Part shown: positions 36,382-44,843 of the stretch, one piece after another
How positions within the stretch are numbered: the first letter of the stretch is position 1
How the letters are laid out: every line of letters starts with the position of its first letter
From: Shewanella sediminis HAW-EB3
GTDB taxonomy: Bacteria > Pseudomonadota > Gammaproteobacteria > Enterobacterales > Shewanellaceae
Direction of reading: 5' to 3'
Assembly: GCF_000018025.1 (NCBI RefSeq)
Contig: NC_009831.1
Location: forward strand, 2,666,001-2,730,000
Length of the DNA stretch: 64,000 nt
Program-made: the position numbers and the translations under genes
Notes under the pieces: model-generated
What the model saw: the letters and a program-made list of their open reading frames with translations, nothing else
Databases searched by the model: none
Told to the model about the DNA's origin: nothing

Positions 36382-36897
36382 ATGTCAAATAGCGATGTTG
36401 ATATCTATTTGTTGATACCTTTTGATATCTGTTTTTAACACCTATGTTTAAACCTGAAAGCCTTACGGTTAAAGGCGTTGAGTGGATAACGCAGGTTTAA
36501 ATATTAGCATCATTTGTTACCTATTTAACCTAATCTGGACTAAACTGATAGTAGAAGGGAGTTATCGGATAAACGTAAAATGGTCAGTGACCAAAAGCGT
36601 CAGGTGACGCAATATTACGAAATCAGGACTCTCTTTTGTATGCCTGCTATTTAATAATTTTACAATTACTCATTCACACACAACCCAACCAAAATCACGT
36701 TTGGTCAAAAAGTAATGCTTGTCTCTCCTCTATTCGGTCTTCTTGTTAAATACTCAGCTGTAAAAATATAAACGCCATCGAGTATTCTATGCAGACCGTA
36801 ATTTGGCAGACATAAAGCGCATTTATTGAAATAAAATCAGCACAAGATCAAAAGAAATGATATATATGTAGGTGACCTGAAAACAAATTGTTAACAT
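36382..36897. other. Intergenic region with two adjacent dyads
   Basis: 516 bases without a gene. TTGATATCT occurs near 36399 and TTTGATATCTG near 36420. The dyads TGGTCAGTGACCA (36581-36593) and GCGTCAGGTGACGC (36597-36610) are only three bases apart and look like regulator binding sites. The rest is AT-rich. Confidence 0.45.
36581..36610. promoter_or_regulatory. Two neighbouring palindromes
   Basis: TGGTCA-G-TGACCA and GCGTCA-GG-TGACGC share the half site GTCA/TGAC. They could be paired operator sites for the downstream binding-protein gene, although they are about 290 bases from its start. Confidence 0.35.
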
Positions 36898-37872
36898 ATG
36901 AAATTAGCATTTAAACCATCAGTACTTGGCCTATTGTTTTGCGTTCTTGCAGAAGATGCAGTCTCGGCCGATATCGCCTTTATTCATAGTTATCATCAAG
37001 GATACCCCTGGGTTCAAGAGTATCGAGAAGGCTTTCTTTCCGGTATCCAAGGTCATAGCATTACTGAATATGAGATGGATACTAAACGAAAACCGTCTAC
37101 TGAATATGAAGAAATCGCAACTCAAACTTGGCAATTTATTCAAGAGCAACAGCCAAAGATAGTGGTACTCGCCGATGATAACGCCCTAAAGCTGTTGGGC
37201 CCGAGAGTCGTTGAGGCTCAAATTCCTCTAGTATTTCTCGGCATCAACGCCAACCCTCGTCACTATATTACACTCGATAAAAATGTTTCGGGGTCATTAG
37301 AACGGCCATTACTCAAACGTTCTGTTTTTATGTTACGTCAACTAATGCCCAATATTAAAAAGGTCAAAGTATTGATGGATAGGAATCCAACGTCATATGC
37401 AATATTGGAGACCTCCTTCGATGACAAATTCAGGCAAACGATAGCCAATATCGAAGTCGACATTACCCTCGAGGGGAGCTTTCACGACTGGAAAGCTACG
37501 GTCGCGAAAACCAAGGAGAATGGCTATGATGCAATCATCATCGCTAACTATGCAGCCTTAACAAATAGGTTCTGCGAAAATGTCAGCCTGGACAAAGTCA
37601 GTCACTGGACGAGTAGAAAAGCCCCGCTCCCCGTATTTGCATTTTGGTCATATTCCATTGGGGGAGGAAAAGCGATTGGCGGCTTAATTATCAACGGTAC
37701 CGAACAAGGTCTTGCAGCTGCTGATAAAGTGAATCACTTTTTTGTAAAAGGAGCCTTACCCGCGATATCAACACCAAAACGCGGCACGTTCATGTTCAGT
37801 CAGCATGAACTAGAGCGTTGGGATGTCCAGCTTCCACCGACATTACTAAAGAAAAGCACTCTTGTAGATTGA
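36898..37872 (+). CDS. ABC-type periplasmic binding protein (PF04392-like)
   Basis: 324 residues. A signal peptide ends at VSA (residue 24), followed by DIAFIHSYHQGYPWVQEYREG, typical of the ABC_sub_bind/TrpX-like family. PKIVVLADDNALKLLG and IPLVFLGINANPR are the usual inter-strand segments. KAIGGLIINGTEQG closes the second lobe. No permease or ATPase is nearby; related proteins often act as sensor inputs. Substrate unknown. The ribosome site before the ATG is weak. Confidence 0.82.
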   Translation: MKLAFKPSVLGLLFCVLAEDAVSADIAFIHSYHQGYPWVQEYREGFLSGIQGHSITEYEMDTKRKPSTEYEEIATQTWQFIQEQQPKIVVLADDNALKLLGPRVVEAQIPLVFLGINANPRHYITLDKNVSGSLERPLLKRSVFMLRQLMPNIKKVKVLMDRNPTSYAILETSFDDKFRQTIANIEVDITLEGSFHDWKATVAKTKENGYDAIIIANYAALTNRFCENVSLDKVSHWTSRKAPLPVFAFWSYSIGGGKAIGGLIINGTEQGLAAADKVNHFFVKGALPAISTPKRGTFMFSQHELERWDVQLPPTLLKKSTLVD

Positions 37873-37963
37873 CCTTAGTGCAAATGTTTTTATTCCCATC
37901 GGATACTCATCCCCTACCTTGATATCTTCAAACCAAGAGCTGCATGATCAGTTTACTTCAAAA

Positions 37964-38488
37964 TTACTCTTCAACCTCATGACCAGAGTTTACTTCAGTT
38001 AATAAATTATCAATGGCCTGATCGAAGCTCTCAAATTTTTCACGCTCCATGTAATGTTTCAGTTTTATGATGATATCTTTGCTTAGTTCGATATGCGCTT
38101 TCTTCTGTCTTTTCTTTAACTGCGATAGTTCCTTTCGAACCATGCGCCACCCAAAATCACTGAAGTATGCATTCAAACTCATGTTTAGATGTTGTAAGGC
38201 TTCGGCTAATAACTCAAGCTCTTTTCGCAATTGAGTAACACGCTGAAGTTGAGGAACCAGCAAAATATATTTTTCACTTTGTTGTGAATTGTTTTGAGAA
38301 CTATTTTTAGACTTGTCTTCGACCAACTCAGGCAGGAACCAATCTTTTCTTAATAGGATTTCATCCGGATGGATGAGACGATATATTAATGGAATAGCCA
38401 GTATCAATTCATCGGCTTCCAATAAAAGAAGTTTTCTTCCAGCCTTAGGTTTCTCACCGTGATAAACCCATGCTTGTTGGTGGTTCAT
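37964..38488 (-). CDS. Putative ribbon-helix-helix-like protein
   Basis: 174 residues from the ATG at 38488 (AGGGA seven bases upstream). The middle has a heptad-like coiled region (VPQLQRVTQLRKELELLAEALQ). The C-terminus reads HIELSKDIIIKLKHYMEREK then FESFDQAIDNLLTEV, a strand-helix-helix pattern like CopG/MetJ-type DNA-binding domains. No homologue is recognised. Its upstream region has two ATGGT-N3-ACCAT sites (38608-38620 and 38782-38794 area), which suggests autoregulation (inference). Confidence 0.65.
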   Translation of the reverse strand: MNHQQAWVYHGEKPKAGRKLLLLEADELILAIPLIYRLIHPDEILLRKDWFLPELVEDKSKNSSQNNSQQSEKYILLVPQLQRVTQLRKELELLAEALQHLNMSLNAYFSDFGWRMVRKELSQLKKRQKKAHIELSKDIIIKLKHYMEREKFESFDQAIDNLLTEVNSGHEVEE

Positions 38489-38948
38489 AATCATTCCCTG
38501 GATGCTATCAATTAATTGTTCAGTTATCTTTTAATACTAATGTTTTAAGTATGAACAGAAGTTTTTAATGCAGATATAGTACCATCAAAAGAACATAAGG
38601 CAATAGTATGGTTACACCATTATATACATTCTAATTCGGGTCCAGGCTCAATCATTCAAGAAGAATTTCAACATGCAAAAATTGCACACAGATAATATCT
38701 ATCCCTTCTTGGTATATTAAGCTGTTGGTTGACGATACCCTTTCAATATTGATGTGATTAATCGAAATAACACTTAATAGAATGGTGTAACCATTCTTTG
38801 CGTCTTTAAATCCCACCCTGTAATGCCCCTGTTTATTTCAACTGTGGCCGCTCAAAAATCACTCTCAACATTCTATTTTTAAACAGATATTAGGCCGCGG
38901 TGACAGGGAAAGTTCACTGTTCTTCATTTAGATAGGACAGGAATAACC
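38489..38948. other. Intergenic region with a duplicated operator-like site
   Basis: 460 bases. ATGGTTACACCAT at 38608-38620 and ATGGTGTAACCAT at 38782-38794 are reverse complements of each other, and each is an imperfect dyad. AT-rich sequence lies between them. A strong ribosome site at the right edge belongs to the 37-codon ORF. Confidence 0.5.
38608..38794. repeat. Inverted pair of 13-bp operator-like sites
   Basis: TGGTTACACCATT (38609-38621) and AATGGTGTAACCA (38781-38793) are exact inverted copies 160 bases apart. The inner symmetry ATGGT-N3-ACCAT suggests a dimeric DNA-binding protein at each site. Confidence 0.5.
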
Positions 38949-39062
38949 ATGCTCGCGATTAACAACTTGGCAAGCAAGATCATAAACCAGCTTTTTACAA
39001 TGCGAGTTCAGTTTTACAGGCCATCACAGGGTTTTCTCACCTCTCACCTAATTGAAGTATAA
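38949..39062 (+). CDS. 37-codon ORF before the recombinase
   Basis: The ATG at 38949 follows AGGACAGGAATAACC, an excellent ribosome site with six-base spacing. The peptide begins MLAINNLASKIINQLFTMRV and ends SHLIEV, with an amphipathic start. Its TAA stop (39060-39062) lies within the left arm of the first perfect inverted repeat. It could be a leader peptide or small protein, or chance. No homologue is recognised. Confidence 0.4.
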   Translation: MLAINNLASKIINQLFTMRVQFYRPSQGFLTSHLIEV

Positions 39063-39089
39063 ATAACCACCCCTGCGCGTTATTTATAC
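39057..39089. repeat. Perfect inverted repeat, 11-bp arms
   Basis: GTATAAATAAC (39057-39067), 11-base spacer CACCCCTGCGC, GTTATTTATAC (39079-39089). The size of the arms fits the core sites of tyrosine recombinases, although the 11-base spacer is longer than the usual six to eight. Confidence 0.6.
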
Positions 39090-39099
39090 GTTTAGACAT

Positions 39100-39133
39100 T
39101 CTACCAGTGATAATGACGATTATCACTGGTAGA
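39100..39133. repeat. Perfect inverted repeat, 15-bp arms
   Basis: TCTACCAGTGATAAT (39100-39114), spacer GACG, ATTATCACTGGTAGA (39119-39133). It is the strongest dyad of the window. No T tract follows on either strand, so it is not a simple terminator. Its centre TGATAAT/ATTATCA resembles Fur half sites but with a spacer of four instead of one. Confidence 0.65.
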
Positions 39134-39313
39134 GGTAGCCGCTTATCTCTATAATTTAGACCTTAATTTGGATGAAAGAGTCTTTATTCAATCTATCGGA
39201 TTTAACGCGCTGTTTATTATTTAGTCTAAGCGGACTCAGTCATAGGCTAACTAATAAACCGCTCACAGTTTTCTATTAGCTCTACCCTCTTCTTTATAGG
39301 TGTTTTAAATTAA

Positions 39314-40456
39314 ATGTCAAAGTCAGCGTGCCACACAATAAATTCGATTTTGACACCTAATACATCTATTGTTCCGTCCGGAACAAATGGTAATAGTAAC
39401 GCTTCTGATGAAAAGTTTTTTGAAGAAACCCAACTTCCCCTCTCAATCTTGGATGACTATAAGAGTGCTGCCAGTGAAACCGAGTATGAGATCTCAGAAA
39501 ATACCCGGCGCGTCTATACATCCAGCTATGCGATATTTAACCGTTATTGCCTGGAGCATGGATTAAGTCCACTTCCGGCCGACCCCCGTTCTGTCATTTC
39601 ATTTATCGGTCATCAAAAAGAGAGCATTCAACAGAGCAGTGGTGCACAGCTTTCCAGGCAAACACTGACATCAAGATTGGCAGCGATCCGGTATCATCAT
39701 ATTCAAGCTGGATTTCACTCGCCAACGGAACACCCCCTGGTGATCCGGGTAATGCGAGGACTGAGCAGAAATAAATATCGAAAAGTCGCAGACTACGATC
39801 AGCAACCGATAATGTATGATGAGCTGGAAATGCTGATAGATGTGATCAATCAGCAGCCGCAACCAATGACAAGAGCGAGAGATAAGGCCATTATTCAACT
39901 CGGTTTTCAGGGAGGTTTTCGTCGCTCTGAGCTTGCCGACATTCAAGTTAACCATCTCAGTTTTTTGCGAAACAAGCTCAAGGTTCGCCTCCCCTACTCC
40001 AAGAGTAATCAGCAGGGACAAAGGGAGTGGAAAGATCTACCGCAAACTGAACCCTTTGCCGCATTCGATGCTGTTAAAGAGTGGATAGAAGTCTCAAAAA
40101 TCAAGCAGGGGCATCTATTTCGCTCCATCTCACGAGATGGGAGTCAGATAAGACCCTACAGTGTCAGTGATACAACAAATCGAAAAATAAACCAGACTTC
40201 GATGGATAACGAAGAACTCCCACTGTCCCGGTCGAATAGAAACTGCGGTTTTCTACGCGGTGATGATATTTACCAGATGATAAAGAAGTATTGTGCAAGA
40301 TCGGGTTTAAGTCCGGAGTTCTATGGAGCACATAGTTTACGTAGTGGTTGTGTTACCCAGCTCCATGAAAATGATAAAGATCACCTCTATATCATGGCAA
40401 GAACCGGGCACACAGATCCGAGATCGCTCAGACACTATCTGAAACCTAAAGATTAA
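39314..40456 (+). CDS. Orphan tyrosine recombinase / integrase-like protein
   Basis: 380 residues. An N-terminal SAM-like core-binding domain (about 60-160, SENTRRVYTSSYAIFNRYCLEHG) precedes the catalytic domain. Catalytic residues: Arg in FQGGFRRSELADI, Lys in LPYSKSNQQGQ, HSLRSG (His, Arg), TGHTDP (His) and the Tyr nucleophile in RHYLKPKD at the very end. All are intact, so it should be active. No other phage, plasmid or integron gene is adjacent. Two perfect inverted repeats lie 180-260 bases upstream. It is followed by REP-like repeats. Confidence 0.88.
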   Translation: MSKSACHTINSILTPNTSIVPSGTNGNSNASDEKFFEETQLPLSILDDYKSAASETEYEISENTRRVYTSSYAIFNRYCLEHGLSPLPADPRSVISFIGHQKESIQQSSGAQLSRQTLTSRLAAIRYHHIQAGFHSPTEHPLVIRVMRGLSRNKYRKVADYDQQPIMYDELEMLIDVINQQPQPMTRARDKAIIQLGFQGGFRRSELADIQVNHLSFLRNKLKVRLPYSKSNQQGQREWKDLPQTEPFAAFDAVKEWIEVSKIKQGHLFRSISRDGSQIRPYSVSDTTNRKINQTSMDNEELPLSRSNRNCGFLRGDDIYQMIKKYCARSGLSPEFYGAHSLRSGCVTQLHENDKDHLYIMARTGHTDPRSLRHYLKPKD

Positions 40457-40464
40457 TGCTATTT

Positions 40465-40531
40465 TGTAGGAGCGTGCTTCCAACCGCGAAGGTGTATGCC
40501 CTTCTGTAGGAGCGCGCTTCAGCCGCGAAGC
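40465..40531. repeat. Two REP-like repeats (first of the window)
   Basis: Two direct copies of a 27-base unit beginning TGTAGGAGCG and ending CCGCGAAG (40465-40491 and 40505-40531). Each can form a small hairpin (GCTTCAGC type core). They lie between the recombinase and the amidohydrolase stop codon. No copy was noticed in the first 40 kb of the window. Confidence 0.85.
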
Positions 40532-40534
40532 TTT

Positions 40535-42325
40535 TTACAATGTAGATCCATTCGTGGTCCCTTTCTCAGTTTCAGTTTTAGTTTCATAAACGGTCTTGCC
40601 ACCGACCACGGTTTGTATCACGCGAGTCTTATGCACTTGATTTATCTCAATTTCGAATAGGTTCTGATTCAAAATAATAAAATCAGCGAGTTTTCCGGTT
40701 TCAATCGACCCAATGATGTCCTCACGGTTTTGAGCGAAGGCCCCACCGATAGTAAACACTTCTATGGCATCGCTGAGGGATATACGTTCTTTAGGATCGG
40801 ATAAAATTTCCCCGCCTCCGCCTGGTACTTGCCTGGTAACCATAGTCTCAAGTTCTAAGAATGGATTGGGAGATTCTGCGACCGGCCAATCCGATCCAAC
40901 CGATATAGCAACCCCCTCATTTTTTAGTGTTTTAAAGGGAAATGCCCAATCCAATCTTCGTTGCCCTAACTCATCACGAATAATGTCCCAGCCAGAAACC
41001 GGATACCAAAAATGGGGTGAAAACTCGACGCCGACATTATGTTCTTTAAAGCGCTTAATGTCATCCGGGTGAACAAATACCGTATGGGCAATATTATGTC
41101 TAAGTGTTGAACCATTCTCCCGTGACTTTTCAATCGCATCGAGCGCCGTTCGAATAGATTGCGAACCGACGGCATGCACTTTCATCACATGCCCTTTCTT
41201 GTCATATTCGCTGAATTTCTCAGCAAAGTAGTCGGGATCATTTCGCCATGGGCCGCCATGCTGATCGCTGGTTCCTTCATAAGGCTCAACCATAATTATG
41301 GTTTGACCGCCGGCTGAACCATCGAGAACAAACTTGACTCCATCGGCATTCAGCCAGTGGTCAACTTTATAGGCTTGGTGATTTGCTATCGCATTGCTTG
41401 CGGCCTCTTTCCATTCCGGGCTCAGCCACTCTATTGGATCTGCAATATATGCCTTAATCCTGAGCGTAAGTTCACCGCTATCCGCCAATGTTTTATAAGC
41501 ATCTAACATATAGGCACGTGCCCAAGCATCAGTGATGCTGGTAATTCCGAACTGGTTGAGTTGAGAAAAGATAGGTTTTATCCCACTGTTGATCAATTCT
41601 CTACCCTTTGGAAGATCTTTAAGTGCTATTTCGTACGCCATGTTTGCGGCAGTTTCTCTCAGCACACCAGTAGGTTGCCCGTCTTTGTCCTTGACTATTA
41701 TGCCCCCTTCCGGCGCCGTTGAATTTTCATCGATCCCCAACTTTTTTAAACCCAGTGAATTGATTAATACGGCATGACCGCCGACGTCCCACAAGAGCAG
41801 AGGTTTATCGTTAATCAATTTATCGAGTGTAGTGAAATGTGATAATGCATCAATCTGATGCATTTTCTCGCCATTATCGGCTAACCAATTTAATGCACCA
41901 CCTATGATCCATTTATCATCTGATTTTTGTTCACCAAACGTTTCTATAATATGGCTGACTTTCTCCCAGCCCATAGATGGCACGATATTGATACCAAGAT
42001 AACTCTCGGTCGCCATGTCCGGATGGATATGCTCTTCGACAAACCCGGGCATAACAAATTGTCCCGCCAGATCGATAGTCTCAGACTCGGGTGTCATCCA
42101 GGATTTAAGTGATTCAGCGTCACCAACGGCAACAAATTTATCATCGATAACCACAAAACCTTCGGCCCAGGGGGCTGCATTATCTTGTGTATATACACGA
42201 CCATTGACATAAACTTTGGTTATTTGACTATTAATCTGTTCATCAGAGCCACTGTTTTTATCGGCGCACGCTGACAAAAAGGCAATAACGCCGATATTAA
42301 TTAAAATTGAAGCTATTCGTTTCAT
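40535..42325 (-). CDS. Lipoprotein amidohydrolase (YtcJ-like, amidohydrolase 3)
   Basis: 596 residues. Lipobox FLSAC (C20), so it is anchored in the envelope. The metal site HIH (99-101, in GFVEEHIHPD), further His residues in VGGHAVL and KVHAVGSQS, and VGSDWPVAESPNPF match the YtcJ-like branch of amidohydrolases. It probably hydrolyses an amide or cyclic amide in the periplasm. It is the last gene of a co-directional set with a kinase, an aminotransferase and a TonB-dependent receptor, and may release their substrate (inference). Confidence 0.87.
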   Translation of the reverse strand: MKRIASILINIGVIAFLSACADKNSGSDEQINSQITKVYVNGRVYTQDNAAPWAEGFVVIDDKFVAVGDAESLKSWMTPESETIDLAGQFVMPGFVEEHIHPDMATESYLGINIVPSMGWEKVSHIIETFGEQKSDDKWIIGGALNWLADNGEKMHQIDALSHFTTLDKLINDKPLLLWDVGGHAVLINSLGLKKLGIDENSTAPEGGIIVKDKDGQPTGVLRETAANMAYEIALKDLPKGRELINSGIKPIFSQLNQFGITSITDAWARAYMLDAYKTLADSGELTLRIKAYIADPIEWLSPEWKEAASNAIANHQAYKVDHWLNADGVKFVLDGSAGGQTIIMVEPYEGTSDQHGGPWRNDPDYFAEKFSEYDKKGHVMKVHAVGSQSIRTALDAIEKSRENGSTLRHNIAHTVFVHPDDIKRFKEHNVGVEFSPHFWYPVSGWDIIRDELGQRRLDWAFPFKTLKNEGVAISVGSDWPVAESPNPFLELETMVTRQVPGGGGEILSDPKERISLSDAIEVFTIGGAFAQNREDIIGSIETGKLADFIILNQNLFEIEINQVHKTRVIQTVVGGKTVYETKTETEKGTTNGSTL

Positions 42326-42471
42326 AATGTATTTCCAACCAATTTACTTGCGAACTATTAAATTACAAAGAAAGATTTCAGAAGAATAAAATTACAATGA
42401 CTGTCGGGAATTTTGAATAGTTAATTCCCGTTACTCTATTAATCATAAAAATTTGTATTGAATATGTTTAA

Positions 42472-43518
42472 TCAAGCTGCTTTATGCTGAGATAAATAAT
42501 GCTCCGCCAACTCTATGACCCCGGCTTTAACAATCGGGGTGAGTTCCTTTGCAATATCCGTTTCTTTACGGGTATGAGCCCAGCCTAAATAGGTTGTCCC
42601 TCTGGCTAGCAGGAATGATGGCAACATAGCGAGATGCTCATCGGGTAGATCTCGTACTCTTCGGTAACCGGTTAACAGGGCGTGAAGTACATCATCGAAA
42701 TGCTCCTCTCCCAGATGGAAAAATAGTGAAGTAGCAATATCAAACATATGCCAGCCAAACCCTGCATCATCAAAGTCTATTAATGAATAACTATCTCCGG
42801 ATTCCAGTAGATTTTCAGGCAACATATCGGCATGGATAAGACTATATCTATCTGGAGTTTGACCAAATTCATTGAACTCGTTAGATAGCTCTTTTTTTAC
42901 TGTATTCAGTAAGATACGCTCCTGGTTGTTAAGACATTCAAGTTCCCAGAATTTACCCCAGGTTGGACACTTTCCAAACAAGCCATCGACATCCCATGCA
43001 TGACGGGTGAAATCTGTTGGAAGTTCCCACTGACTGGCCTGATTATGACACCTTGCCATGATCTCGCCGATACAGGTATAAGAGGCCATTAAAGATTCAA
43101 TAGAGAGATCGACGCCAGCTTCGATAGACCCCAGAGGTTCACCATCGACCCATTTCACAATATCTATCTGACGAGGCTCCGGGACATAATCTCGTTTTTC
43201 GACATGAAAATATCTGCCGTCTTTAGTTTTTAAAAATGAAGATGTCTCTATGCCGCTATCGGCCAGTGCCTTGTTCCATTTTATTTCGGAAAGCAGTTCA
43301 TCGTTGGTGTGATAATTAGCCCGATGAACTCTGACCGCATATTTTTCCCCGGAAGTTGTCGTTAGTTTAAATACCGCATTTTCTCTGTGTTTGACTAATT
43401 CTAATGATTCGATATCTACTGGCCATTGGCATATCGCTTCTCTAAGCAGTTTTTCAAAAAATTGGCACTGTTGCTTTTCATCTAGTGAATAGAATTGATT
43501 TGTCATAGTTATAGTCAT
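42472..43518 (-). CDS. APH/ThrB-II-like small-molecule kinase
   Basis: 348 residues. ATP-site segment YAVRVHRA, catalytic loop YSLIHADMLPENLL (H-x-D-x4-N) and metal site LIDFDDAGFGWHMFD place it in the aminoglycoside/homoserine kinase type II superfamily. The nearest well-known functions are hydroxylysine or ethanolamine-type kinases. It lies 35 bases after the class III aminotransferase stop. Kinase plus aminotransferase-fold phospho-lyase is a known pair in degradation of hydroxylated amines. AGGAAA precedes the ATG. Confidence 0.85.
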   Translation of the reverse strand: MTITMTNQFYSLDEKQQCQFFEKLLREAICQWPVDIESLELVKHRENAVFKLTTTSGEKYAVRVHRANYHTNDELLSEIKWNKALADSGIETSSFLKTKDGRYFHVEKRDYVPEPRQIDIVKWVDGEPLGSIEAGVDLSIESLMASYTCIGEIMARCHNQASQWELPTDFTRHAWDVDGLFGKCPTWGKFWELECLNNQERILLNTVKKELSNEFNEFGQTPDRYSLIHADMLPENLLESGDSYSLIDFDDAGFGWHMFDIATSLFFHLGEEHFDDVLHALLTGYRRVRDLPDEHLAMLPSFLLARGTTYLGWAHTRKETDIAKELTPIVKAGVIELAEHYLSQHKAA

Positions 43519-43553
43519 TGCTATTTTCCTTTTTTATCTATGTCCACACAGAC

Positions 43554-44783
43554 TTATAATTCTTGTAGGGCTTTTTCAAATCGAGTCATTAACTCATCAC
43601 AGAAGGCTCTATCTATCAGGAGTCCTGGCTTGAACTGCAATATACTGGTGTCGAAGCCTGCAAAAATGGCCCAGACACCGTGTTTATACAGGGCACGCAT
43701 CATCTCGATCCCACCATCGTCCTGATCAAATTTAAGACCGAACACTAATCCGCATTGGTGTATTTCACTTAACAAGGGGTATTGCGCTTTCAGTAATTCC
43801 AATTTTTCACGCAGGTATGATTGATTGGCATCGACTATGGCCATAACAGAACTGTCACTACAGATCTCCAGCACCCGGTTTGCAACGAGACAACCAAGTT
43901 CGGCGCCGCCAAACGTTGACACGTGTCCCCAACCACTTTCGGTTAACCATTGGCCGACTTTTGCGCTCAACATGGCGGCGGCAATCGGGTAGATCCCCCC
44001 CGATAACCCCTTTCCAATCACCATGATGTCCGGCTCAACATTATATTTCTCGATGGCCCATAAACAACCACTGCGACCGAGGCCGGTTTGTACCTCATCG
44101 GCAACATACAAGGCACCGTGACGCTCGCATAGTTGTTTAACCTTAAGATGGTAGTTGTCTATCGGGCTTAAAAATCCTTGCGTTGCAGGAATGGTTTCAA
44201 TTAATACTGCTGCGATATCATTCGATGCCAAAGCCGTTGCCATCGCATCTAAGTCGTTAAAAGGTACTGTGATAAATTCATCCGGATAGGCACTGTTAAA
44301 AAACTGAGCCGCCTCATCGTTACCCGCAGCGCCTGATAAGCCAGTACGGCCATGATATCCAGATGAAAGTGAGATGATTTTTCGTTTCCCGGTCGCCTGT
44401 CTCGCGGATTTAATCGCAATATCGACGGCCTCGGAACCACTACTGGCAAACACGGTATATTGAAGCTCACCCGGACTCAGTTCCGACAGGCGTTTGGCCA
44501 ATTTTGCCCGCTCCGGGCTAGCGAAATGGTGATTACCAATATCCAGATAGTCCAGACCTTCTTTGAGTAAATCACACAACTCCTTGTTTCTATGCCCTAA
44601 ATTAAATGTGCCACCATTAAGATGCAGATCCATCAATTCATGGCCATCGAGATCCCAGATCCGATATCCTTCACGCCTTCCTATGACCAGCTCTACCCCA
44701 AAACTGCTGAAAGCATCGAGCCTGGCCGGAATAAGGTGTTTATGGGCTATTTCCAGCGTATTTTTTTTCGTTAAATGACTGAG
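43554..44783 (-). CDS. Class III PLP aminotransferase, possible phospho-lyase
   Basis: 409 residues from the ATG at 44783 (a GTG at 44798 is an alternative). PLP lysine K259 in GKGLSGGIYP, D230 in VADEVQTGLGRSG, FASSGSEAVD and SSGYHGRTGLS are all family motifs. Class III enzymes transfer omega-amino groups, but a subgroup (AGXT2L-type) removes phosphate and ammonia from phosphorylated amino alcohols. The adjacent kinase makes the phospho-lyase option attractive. Cytoplasmic. Confidence 0.87.
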   Translation of the reverse strand, partial: LSHLTKKNTLEIAHKHLIPARLDAFSSFGVELVIGRREGYRIWDLDGHELMDLHLNGGTFNLGHRNKELCDLLKEGLDYLDIGNHHFASPERAKLAKRLSELSPGELQYTVFASSGSEAVDIAIKSARQATGKRKIISLSSGYHGRTGLSGAAGNDEAAQFFNSAYPDEFITVPFNDLDAMATALASNDIAAVLIETIPATQGFLSPIDNYHLKVKQLCERHGALYVADEVQTGLGRSGCLWAIEKYNVEPDIMVIGKGLSGGIYPIAAAMLSAKVGQWLTESGWGHVSTFGGAELGCLVANRVLEICSDSSVMAIVDANQSYLREKLELLKAQYPLLSEIHQCGLVFGLKFDQDDGGIEMMRALYKHGVWAIFAGFDTSILQFKPGLLIDRAFCDELMTRFEKALQEL

Positions 44784-44806
44784 CATAAAAGTTCTCACTT
44801 GAAATG

Positions 44807-44824
44807 AGGGAGGCTGCCCTCCCT
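44807..44824 (-). terminator. Hairpin between the receptor and aminotransferase genes
   Basis: AGGGAGG (44807-44813), CTGC loop, CCTCCCT (44818-44824). The T tail on the minus strand is weak, so it may reduce rather than stop read-through from the receptor gene into the enzyme genes. Confidence 0.5.
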
Positions 44825-44843
44825 TAACTGCTAAGGTCGTTGG

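Noticed and set aside
39057..39133. Integron attC sites
   Set aside because: The arms do not fit the GTTRRRY/RYYYAAC core rules, there is no cassette array, and the recombinase does not show a visible integron-specific insertion.
39100..39133. Rho-independent terminator
   Set aside because: The stem is perfect but no T tract follows it on either strand.
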